From positions 1 to 15,198 of the forward strand of contig JALLPB010000506.1 in assembly GCA_036939975.1 (NCBI GenBank): a stretch of 15,198 nucleotides of DNA. The letters run 5' to 3'. Made by a program: the position numbers and the translations under genes. The stretch's first letter is position 1; each line of letters starts with the position of its first letter. Origin of the DNA: Cyclostephanos tholiformis. Its lineage: Eukaryota > Bacillariophyta > Thalassiosirophyceae > Thalassiosirales > Thalassiosiraceae. The notes under the pieces are model-generated. The model ran no database searches. It had not been told where the DNA came from and worked only from the letters and a program-made list of their open reading frames with translations. Positions 1 to 6,640 of the stretch are shown piece after piece.

Positions 1-46
1 TTAGATTGTGTAGACTTGTAGCCATGCACTAATTCCTAGTGAATTC

Positions 47-91
47 CTAACCCTTCGCCAACCCTTAGCCAACCCTTAGCTAACCCTTAGA
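47..91. repeat. Tandem 11-base repeat (CCCTTAGCCAA-like), about four copies
   Basis: Four consecutive 11-base units read CCCTTCGCCAA, CCCTTAGCCAA, CCCTTAGCTAA and CCCTTAG. They end just before the first coding stretch of the protease gene. Each later copy carries TTAG, a possible 3' splice site, and the third contains CTAAC, which resembles a branch-point. I infer that the array lies in the 3' part of an intron. The unit resembles but does not equal telomeric CCCTAA. Confidence 0.7.
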
Positions 92-101
92 TATCTCTTA
101 G

Positions 102-1448
102 TTACCTCTCTGACGTCAATTGATATTGAGGCTGGAGTATTTACAAATTACCACCAAGAATTCAAGGACGAGGAATGTAAGTATTATTGAACATTCATTC
201 ACTTGACGATAGTCATTTATAAATTACATCCTTATATATACCGCTATTGTTTTCCGTTTCTAATAATTCAGCTGACGCATATGAATTTTCTGCATTAATG
301 AAAGATATGTTGTTGGACAAAGTTTCTCCATCGAGAGGAAATGTTACAATACACAATCATCCTCATGATCCACAATTATACTCAACAATAAAAACTTTTT
401 GGAATAAGTTTGATTGGGGAAAAATTTAACAAAAGATTACTTGCCTGGGATGTAATATTGTGAGCATAACAACAACATCTTTTTTGATGCTTCTTCTGCA
501 ATTTCCAGGTCAACAGTTTCATGACGAACCGTTAGATATGCATAGGGCATTACCCCTTACGAATCTGATCAAACAATTTCTCTCTAATGAAGATGATGAA
601 CTGACAAATTACGAGTGCAACAATTGCTCAAGTTGGCAAAGAGCAACAAAAACCTACCAAATTTGTCGGTACCCAGAAGTTTTATGCATCAGAATCGGAC
701 GCAAACGGAACGATAATTCAGTGATCGAAAATTTGGTTGAGTATCTGTTCACAGGGTTACAACTAACTAACATTGACAAATCTAGTCCACCATGCTATTT
801 TAAACTCATTGCAGCTGTTAATCATCAACATAGCGCCAACAACAAAGGTCATTATACCGCAGTTACAAGGAACCACACGACAAATACATGGTGTGAATAC
901 GACAATGATAATGTTCAACGAATTAAATTTTAAGGAAGAATGAAAAAAATTGTCGGTGCCATATCAAAAGATGGCTTCTATTTTATTCTACAAAATCGAT
1001 CCTAACTATTCAAACAATAAAGAGCAGATAGTTCTGGCCTGGCCTCAATGGAACATTGCACCAAGATTATACGACCAATGTCAGCAGTATAAGACAAAAA
1101 GATTACAACAAAAAGAGAAAATACGGAGAAAGAAAAAAAACACCTACCAACAATGACATTCCTAACCATGATGACTTAGATATCAATGACCACATCAACA
1201 ACAAAATGGCTACTGATGGAACACACCTTCAAACAGAACAAAATAGTGACGCATCTTCAGAATCAAGCAGTAGTGTTAGTCTTTTTACATGTCCAAGTAT
1301 AGAACCATCACTTGCTGGTGCATCAGATCCAGCAAGGGACAGCTCCTCGAACTCAACAATCAACTGTTCCTGCAGCTGCGGCTACTGCAACGGCAACAAT
1401 GCAACAATCAACAAAATTGTTGAGACAGTGAAGGTTGAATGGTGGTGA
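102..1448 (+). pseudogene. Ubiquitin-specific protease (USP/UCH family), 3' part, disrupted
   Basis: This is the C-terminal half of a USP deubiquitinase, a cysteine protease that removes ubiquitin from proteins. The Cys-box half would lie left of the window. Visible landmarks are the DAYEF motif (codons from 274, equivalent to QDAxEF), two CX2C zinc-binding pairs (442-453 and 616-627), the catalytic His in GHYTA (codon 850), the following acidic site after W-C-E-Y (Asp codon 901) and the terminal strand ILFYK (980-994). An intron at 177-271 joins the first segment to DAYEF in frame. The frame is then broken by TAA at 427-429, where family similarity continues directly past the stop. It breaks again around 931-950 (frame 1 to frame 2, next to T4 and A7 runs) and near 1131-1141 (A8 run), after which a Ser/Asn/Thr-rich tail runs to the stop at 1448. 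The region is visibly more AT-rich than other genes here. I judge it a pseudogene; homopolymer sequencing errors could explain the shifts but not the TAA. Confidence 0.72.
177..271 (+). other. Spliceosomal intron in the USP-like gene
   Basis: The donor GTAAGT starts at 177 and the acceptor TTCAG ends at 271, giving 95 bases. Removing it completes a Ser codon split T|CT and places a KDEE stretch directly before SDAYEF, the arrangement expected for the USP family. The intron's coding context is intact although the gene is broken further on. Confidence 0.7.
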
Positions 1449-1576
1449 AGAAAGTAGACACGAGAGCTTACCATTTGCTTCCTTGGTGGCGACGAAAGCG
1501 TGATAGCGGCTTCCATGGGAGACGCATCGGTGTGTGTAACTTGGGCATTAGGTAGAGAAGTTCGTTTGACATACTA

Positions 1577-1592
1577 AGGACTATCGAGTCCT
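1577..1592 (-). other. Perfect short stem-loop in the LINE 3' region
   Basis: AGGACT, four loop bases and AGTCCT form a perfect 6-bp stem in the region downstream of the reverse-transcriptase stop codon. Several LINE reverse transcriptases recognise a 3' UTR hairpin to prime on their own RNA; that role here is inference only. Confidence 0.4.
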
Positions 1593-1840
1593 GTGCCTCG
1601 TCACTCCCCCCCTTAGCCTCTTGCTTACTAGGATTAATGGTTACTACGGGTCCACAGCTTACCCGCAGCTTCCGCCCGCCAGCCACTTCTTCCCGCTCCC
1701 TGAAAGGTTATGTCAGCGAGTATCGGCGCCGTCTGTTCGCTCGGTCCAGTTGCATCACTTGCGTCGAGTGCACCCACCTCTGCCTGCCAGCTGTGTTGAT
1801 ACAGTTGCAGGGCCATCTCTCGTTATACCCAAATGGATAG

Positions 1841-4800
1841 TTATACGTCCAAGCCGAGTTCCTGTTCCCACCACCACTGGCGCGGCATTGACCCTCTCCT
1901 CCGTTCCCCTTCCTTGCACTCCTGGAGTATCGGACGATTCACCACGTACATCGCGATCGTTGCACGGCGTTTGTTTATGTAGTCCTTCACCGAGTAAAGG
2001 CCACACTCCTCGAGCACGTCCTTCGTCGAGGGGTATATCCAGTCGCCGAACAAACCTTTGCGAGGTTTGTGTACCCGCGCCATCCGGTAGGCGGCGCGGA
2101 TATGGAACCCTTCCAGCCGTGCTAGCACGGTTTCAGTCAGGTTCCAAGTCTCGCTCCCGTATAGGAGCACAGACTGCACCACTGCCTTGTAGAACATGGC
2201 AGCAACGCGTGGTGCCGCATTCTCCCCTCGTAACACCTGGCCGACGCGCGCCCATGTTCCCCAAGCCTTGCGGATTTGTTGCCGCACGGCTTGAACATCG
2301 TCGTCGTCCTGAGCGAGGAGGCGTCCTAAGTATTTGAACACCTCGACTCGCTCCAAGACATCCCCATGTACTGTAAAGGTACATCGAAGGGCAAGTGCCG
2401 AAGCAACTGCCGCTTCGCGCTGGGCTCTCCTGTCTGCTCCAATTGAGCAGCTCTCCGTCCTCCAATGCCCGCGGACCTTCGGGTCCGTTTGCATCCCACA
2501 ATACGTACATCGTGGGTAGCTCCGCCCTTCCTTCCTGACGATCACTTTGTCCCGAAAATGGAGATCTCGGAAGTGACGCCGCATGTTCCACCCATCCTTC
2601 AAAACCCCTATGCAGCCATCGACAGGGCATTGTAATTTTCCGTCGCGGCGTTGCTCCGCTGTGTACGTCACGCTCGCGCGTTCGTGCAGTAGCTCTCCCG
2701 CGACCACAGTCTGCTGGTACACCCCGTGAAGGGCTGCCAGGTGGCGCGGGAGGGAGCGTGCCTGCATGGAGGTGTCGCAGTGTGAGCAGGTGACACGCCG
2801 CGCCTCCCATTCTTCGCTCGTCTGGAATCCGAGTCTCATGCGGTGGTAGGAGGCGGTTGGAAGTTGGGTGCGAATCCTGCCGGGAGTGCAGATCATGGCC
2901 TGCGTCTTCAAGCGATTGGTTTCTAAGCCGACACGTTCAAAGAGTTCGACCAGTATATCCAGTGCTGTTTGGAGGAACACTGGATCCCGCGACGCAAAGT
3001 AGGCGTCATCTACATAGAAGATTGCGAAGAACCCTCGCACCAATTCGGCAAGGTCCGCTTCCTCATGGTTCGTCGCGGCCTCCCGGGGTAATCGTATGAG
3101 CCACTCCCTTGTGACGGCATCCACCAGAAGGTTGAAGAGTTTTGCAGACAACGGGCCGCCCTGAGTAACACCTCGGCCAGCCTTAAAAGGCGTGCCGTAG
3201 TTCCCCGATGCGCGGCAAACCATTTGCGCTTCGTCCCAGAAATGGCGAATGAGTCGACACATGTTTGGCCCCGCCCCGTATCCCTCCAACACGAGCAGGC
3301 ACCGTTCGCGATCCATCGCATCAAAAGCCTTTTTCAGATCAAGGAAGACGCCGTAGAAGGGACGTTGTTCCAAGTGGGCCAATTGTTGTGCCAGTTTGGC
3401 CTCGATCACGGCCGTCCTGGTGCCGCGTCCATCCCGACATCCGTGCAAACTTTCGTGGATTGGAATGGCGTTGAGCCGCCGATCCATTACTCGTTCGATG
3501 ATCTTCCAGATCGGCTCCAATAGGCCGATTCCACGGTAGTCGCCGCCGCCTTTGGGTATCAGGACGACGATGATCCAGCCCAGTTGCTGGGGAATTGTGC
3601 CTGTCTCCCACACCGCGGTGACCAGTTTCATCAGCAGGCGCCACGGATCGCCCGCGCCCTCATAGCCAGGCTGCTTCGGATCTTCTTCCCGTTGTACTCC
3701 CTGGAGCCACTCTTTTACGTGCTCAGCGCGCATCTTCGAGGCGCCCCCGCTCCGCCCGTTGGACAATTCTCCCGCGGCAACGCGTACCTCTGAGTCGGTT
3801 GGGGCGCCGTCGGGAAGCGGGACGGGAGTGATGTTGATTGGGAGGGGCTCCCCAGGGGAAGTCCTCCGCGCGTACAATGCTGCCCGTTCCGTCGTCTGGC
3901 GCTCCATTGTCTGGAGGCACGGTCGTGCCTCAACTTCCGTCGCGGCACGGTACCATCCTTTGAGGTGTCTGTATGCCTCCTGGACGTCGCCTCCGTTAAG
4001 TTTGGCTTCGATGGACTCCCCTACCCGTTTGGTCCGTGCGGTGCGATCTGTCTGAAGAGAGTGCCAGATCGCCCGTTTCATGCGGCGGCCGCCTGCGCGG
4101 CACAGCCGTCCGGTCCGACGTAGCATCGTCCGGTTACCAACTAATTTCCACGTCTCCGGAGATATCCAATCGTTACGCGGGTGTTGCTTCGGATCCGGGT
4201 GAACGAGTGAGGCCTTCAGCTCCTCAAACTGGCGAGTCATCTCGTCCTGCTCCCCTGGTGGGAGCATGATGGGGAACCGTTGGCGGTTTCGTCGATAGGT
4301 CTTGAGGGACCCATCTCGCCCTTTCCATAAGTGAGCTACGACTGCGCGATGATCGGAGTCATGGATCGGTGGAGATCGGAAGCCAACCTTCCGAAACTTT
4401 GCAATCCTGTCCTCCCTGGCCATGATGTAGTCTGGCTGGGAGTAAATCCATCGCCCTCGACGTTTCTGGCGCCAAGTCCAGCGTTTCCGAGCCCGCTGAA
4501 AGCTGCACTGCCGAAGATTGAATTTGCGAGACGTATCAACCAGGTTGATTTCATCAAGCAGGTCAGCGAGTGCCGCCTCCCGTTCGTCACGGGGGTGTTC
4601 AACGTTTATGTTGAGGTCGCCCATAACGATGGGGCTGCATTCAGCCGGGCACGCTTCCCAAGCCGCCCGAAGGTCATCTCCCCCCTCCGCATCGTTGGGA
4701 GGGATGTATATCCCCATGACGTAATATCGTGCGTCGCCCGTGGTCAGCTGGAAGGTTATGAGGTTGGGGGTCACGACTCGCGCAGCCTCTACCTCAAATC

Positions 4801-5074
4801 CCTCATGGTCTGGTTGCCAGAGCAAGGCAATCCCCCCTTTATGCTTGCTCGGTGCCTTTGTCGACAGCACCTTGTATCCCGACGTCATGCGGGTGTAGCG
4901 ATCATCCGTAATTTTCATTTCCGATAGTATCGCACACCCGACCCCCATCTTTGCCAGCCCCTTAGCCGCAAATGTCAATCCATTTCCCCGTCCACAGCGG
5001 ATGTTCCATGCTGCGATGGAGAAGGTCCCGCGACCCCCCAACGAAGGGGGCGCCGAAGGAGCCGACATCGTCAT
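1841..5074 (-). CDS. LINE ORF: EEP endonuclease, reverse transcriptase, internal zinc fingers
   Basis: This 1077-residue polyprotein would nick target DNA and copy element RNA at the nick. An endonuclease/exonuclease/phosphatase domain spans about residues 17-250, with the family's catalytic positions present: N24, E52, Y123, D153 and N155 in GDLN, D215, and S240-D241-H242. The reverse transcriptase spans about 500-735, with D579 in FLDLKKAFD, the RGVTQGGPLS motif and the YVDD box at 687-690. Three finger-like motifs follow: C763/C766/H778/H783, C816/C821/H834/H839 and C856/C859/H870/C876. Only then come the FKYLG (913-917) and LLYGSETW (970-977) motifs typical of the thumb and downstream region in RTE-like LINEs. 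I see no RNase H. The start is the first ATG of ATGACGATG; the second ATG (residue 3) is equally possible. No stops or frameshifts interrupt the frame, so it may be functional. The clade assignment is uncertain. Confidence 0.88.
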   Translation of the reverse strand: MTMSAPSAPPSLGGRGTFSIAAWNIRCGRGNGLTFAAKGLAKMGVGCAILSEMKITDDRYTRMTSGYKVLSTKAPSKHKGGIALLWQPDHEGFEVEAARVVTPNLITFQLTTGDARYYVMGIYIPPNDAEGGDDLRAAWEACPAECSPIVMGDLNINVEHPRDEREAALADLLDEINLVDTSRKFNLRQCSFQRARKRWTWRQKRRGRWIYSQPDYIMAREDRIAKFRKVGFRSPPIHDSDHRAVVAHLWKGRDGSLKTYRRNRQRFPIMLPPGEQDEMTRQFEELKASLVHPDPKQHPRNDWISPETWKLVGNRTMLRRTGRLCRAGGRRMKRAIWHSLQTDRTARTKRVGESIEAKLNGGDVQEAYRHLKGWYRAATEVEARPCLQTMERQTTERAALYARRTSPGEPLPINITPVPLPDGAPTDSEVRVAAGELSNGRSGGASKMRAEHVKEWLQGVQREEDPKQPGYEGAGDPWRLLMKLVTAVWETGTIPQQLGWIIVVLIPKGGGDYRGIGLLEPIWKIIERVMDRRLNAIPIHESLHGCRDGRGTRTAVIEAKLAQQLAHLEQRPFYGVFLDLKKAFDAMDRERCLLVLEGYGAGPNMCRLIRHFWDEAQMVCRASGNYGTPFKAGRGVTQGGPLSAKLFNLLVDAVTREWLIRLPREAATNHEEADLAELVRGFFAIFYVDDAYFASRDPVFLQTALDILVELFERVGLETNRLKTQAMICTPGRIRTQLPTASYHRMRLGFQTSEEWEARRVTCSHCDTSMQARSLPRHLAALHGVYQQTVVAGELLHERASVTYTAEQRRDGKLQCPVDGCIGVLKDGWNMRRHFRDLHFRDKVIVRKEGRSYPRCTYCGMQTDPKVRGHWRTESCSIGADRRAQREAAVASALALRCTFTVHGDVLERVEVFKYLGRLLAQDDDDVQAVRQQIRKAWGTWARVGQVLRGENAAPRVAAMFYKAVVQSVLLYGSETWNLTETVLARLEGFHIRAAYRMARVHKPRKGLFGDWIYPSTKDVLEECGLYSVKDYINKRRATIAMYVVNRPILQECKEGERRRGSMPRQWWWEQELGLDV

Positions 5075-5641
5075 GATTTTCAGTTAATTAGGTTGTAATT
5101 AATCGAAAAACCAACGGCCGAATTGGCTCGTTTCAGCTCCCGGTGCGCTCACTACACGCCCAGGCGGACCGCCGCTACCCCTGAATCGCCCGGGTGGGGG
5201 GATGGGGATGGTGTGTCTGGTGGTACCCTAGTTAGAATTATGTTAGCATGTTAGTAGGGGTGCCGCTTGAAAAGCAGCTGCCATCGTATGTAGCTATGGT
5301 ACAAGGCGTGCGATCTTTTTATAAGATTCACAAATGAAGAGTTGATTCAAATTTGTGCGGGGGAGTGGAATGCTATTTTCTCCCTCGTAGTTGTGTCCTT
5401 CTTCCCCCCTCCTTCGCATTACTCACAAAAAAATCCATGCAACCATCCACTGCCTAGCAATTATACCGACAAGCCCTTGTTACTACCACCATTTTTTTCA
5501 TCCTAGACCTAATTGCATTGTCCTTGTCCTTTGACATAACCTTTTCCCTTCCCCTTCTTCCATACGCACCAAGTCCTCAAGACGCTAGCGCAATTTCTTG
5601 TATGCCCCCTCACTCGTCGTCAGTCCCTTCTCTACCTTCGA

Positions 5642-5785
5642 TCATCTCGATGATGTAGGCAAGAATTGCCACTGCTGCTGCATATCATCATCGCGTGCAT
5701 GATACTTATCATCAATGGAGGACATGGTAGCAGTCGAAGATGAGTCGCCCAACTGAAAAGGATCATCATCATCATCGGAAGACAT
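5642..5785 (-). CDS. Small acidic ORF, possible orphan first exon
   Basis: A 47-codon frame starts in a good translation context (CCACCATGTC) and ends at TGA 5644-5642. The peptide opens MSSDDDDDPFQLGD and continues with DDKYHARDDD, three Gln and WQFLP. The acidic, Ser/Asp/Gln-rich composition resembles the N-terminus of a real protein rather than random sequence, but I recognise no family. It could be a short gene, or the first exon of a gene cut off by the LINE to its left. The run of five Asp comes from a GAT repeat, so chance coding is also possible. Confidence 0.25.
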   Translation of the reverse strand: MSSDDDDDPFQLGDSSSTATMSSIDDKYHARDDDMQQQWQFLPTSSR

Positions 5786-5938
5786 GGTGGTCCTGCATTA
5801 ATACATGGGTTCAAACGTTAGAAAACACAAATGAACTATTAATGAATCATCCCCCACCATCATTCACCGAGGGGGAACGCTCGAAACTCACGGGGAGGTT
5901 CCATAGGGGCGTCGGGAGTGGGTTGCCCGGTCGGGGGC

Positions 5939-5960
5939 ACAAATTGAGCTCAATATTTGT
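5939..5960. other. Near-palindrome centred on GAGCTC
   Basis: ACAAATTGAGC is followed by its reverse complement with two extra bases (GCTCAATATTTGT). It lies in otherwise unassigned sequence about 680 bases upstream of RabGGTA. It could be a regulatory site or a chance palindrome. Confidence 0.3.
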
Positions 5961-6191
5961 AGTGCTTCAGGCCACCTAGCGCCGGCTGTGCACGTCAGAT
6001 CGCGTCAAATGATAGCCCGAGCAGGATCCTATTCAGGACGTATTCGCTTTCCCTTTAATTCCGCTCCCCCGAGGAGCTATGACGTGGTGGGCGGCGGAGG
6101 CAATTCTGTCGAATTGAACTAGGGGATTCGCTTTGTGGGGTGCGAAAAAAATATTAACTCATGGCCACAGCACGGCACTTGTGTGGCAGGG

Positions 6192-6261
6192 ATAATAGTG
6201 GAAAGATAATAGTGGAAAAAAGATAGGGAGGGGATAATAGTGGAAAAAAGATAGGGAGGGG
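6192..6261. repeat. Tandem repeat, 28-base unit, two copies plus a partial
   Basis: Two identical 28-base units starting ATAATAGTGG (6206-6233 and 6234-6261) are preceded by a 14-base partial copy at 6192-6205. Each unit is purine-rich, with A6 and GGGAGGGG tracts. Confidence 0.85.
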
Positions 6262-6267
6262 GGGCAG

Positions 6268-6321
6268 GCGGTGTATCAAATGCATCTCATCCATGCGGTG
6301 TATCAAATGCATCTCATCCAT
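6268..6321. repeat. Perfect 27-base tandem duplication
   Basis: Two identical 27-base units (6268-6294 and 6295-6321), each starting GCGGTGTATC and ending CATCCAT, lie directly after the 28-base repeat. Because 27 is a multiple of three they create a repeated peptide in several frames, which inflates meaningless ORFs on both strands here. Confidence 0.9.
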
Positions 6322-6457
6322 GCCACACCTGAGATAGCGCACGCTGTGGAATTTCACTGGTGCATTTCTGAGGCCGAGGAGAGAGAGGGGACCCCAAAAC
6401 CAACTCTCAAGTCATTGCGGCATGCACGGAACAATTCTCACTCAGCAGTCAGAGCGT

Positions 6458-6495
6458 CACAAAGACGCGGTCAGCGCCACACAGACGCGGTCAGC
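6458..6495. repeat. Direct repeat CACAxAGACGCGGTCAGC, two copies
   Basis: Eighteen-base copies at 6458-6475 and 6478-6495 differ at one base and are spaced at a 20-base period. They lie about 150 bases upstream of the RabGGTA start, next to the tRNA-like remnant. Confidence 0.6.
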
Positions 6496-6512
6496 ATCAA
6501 CACAGACACAAA

Positions 6513-6553
6513 CGGACTCGAACCGACGACCCAGGCATTCGCCCGATGCTCTA
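6513..6553 (-). pseudogene. tRNA 3'-half relic (T-arm to D-arm end)
   Basis: Read on the minus strand, the block begins TAGAGCA, like the end of a D-arm, passes through a decayed anticodon arm, and reaches a perfect internal promoter box B, GGTTCGAGTCC (6524-6514). The 5' acceptor and D-arm are absent, replaced by a T10 run, and the downstream bases do not pair with any 5' acceptor. It is therefore not a working tRNA. I cannot assign an isotype. On the plus strand the block ends in a poly-A run, so a tRNA-derived retroposon is an alternative. Confidence 0.5.
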
Positions 6554-6593
6554 AAAAAAAAATAATAATATTTATCAACTCATTTTTTATTGA

Positions 6594-6598
6594 CCAAT
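6594..6598 (+). promoter_or_regulatory. CCAAT box upstream of RabGGTA
   Basis: CCAAT, within ACCAATCA, lies about 45 bases before the start codon of RabGGTA. The same CCAATCA string occurs upstream of RPB2. NF-Y-type binding is an inference from the motif alone. Confidence 0.3.
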
Positions 6599-6640
6599 CA
6601 CTACCATTACTCCACACCCACAATCACAATGTAACTTACC

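Larger units (their letters stand above)
1450..5225 (-). mobile_element. LINE-like non-LTR retrotransposon (approximate ends)
   Basis: A GC-rich block between two AT-rich flanks contains one intact EEP-endonuclease/reverse-transcriptase ORF on the minus strand and no long terminal repeats. The 5' UTR is to the right of 5074 and the 3' UTR is to the left of 1841. I could not fix the ends: no poly-A tail is visible and I found no convincing target-site duplication. The limits given are where base composition changes. The intact ORF suggests a recent insertion. It separates the broken protease gene from the RabGGTA side of the window. Confidence 0.7.
5226..6191. other. Intergenic stretch, mostly without recognisable genes
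   Basis: This is AT-rich and pyrimidine-rich sequence between the LINE and the repeats upstream of RabGGTA. Apart from the small acidic minus-strand frame at 5642-5785 and a near-palindrome at 5939-5960, I see no coding similarity or RNA gene. A plus-strand frame at 5740-5979 overlaps the acidic frame antisense and looks like its shadow. Confidence 0.5.

Noticed and set aside
406..434. Mini-intron around the TAA at 427-429
   Set aside because: The only GT-AG pair enclosing the stop is about 26 bases long, too short for splicing, and removing it breaks the frame.
247..933. Reassigned stop codon (TAA read as an amino acid) in the USP-like gene
   Set aside because: RPB2 and the LINE end at TAA, RabGGTA at TGA and the oxygenase at TAG, so all stops behave normally. 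Frame changes elsewhere in the same gene also point to decay.
1468..1816. Two minus-strand ORFs (60 and 72 codons) after the LINE stop
   Set aside because: They overlap each other in different frames, show no motif, and fall in the probable 3' UTR.
1621..2337. Plus-strand ORF of 238 codons
   Set aside because: It is antisense to the LINE 3' end, is rich in Pro/Ser/Arg, and has no recognisable domain; it is a shadow of GC-rich coding sequence.
6480..6560. Functional tRNA gene on the minus strand
   Set aside because: There is no 5' acceptor stem or D-arm, position 33 is not T, and an anticodon-stem pair is mismatched.
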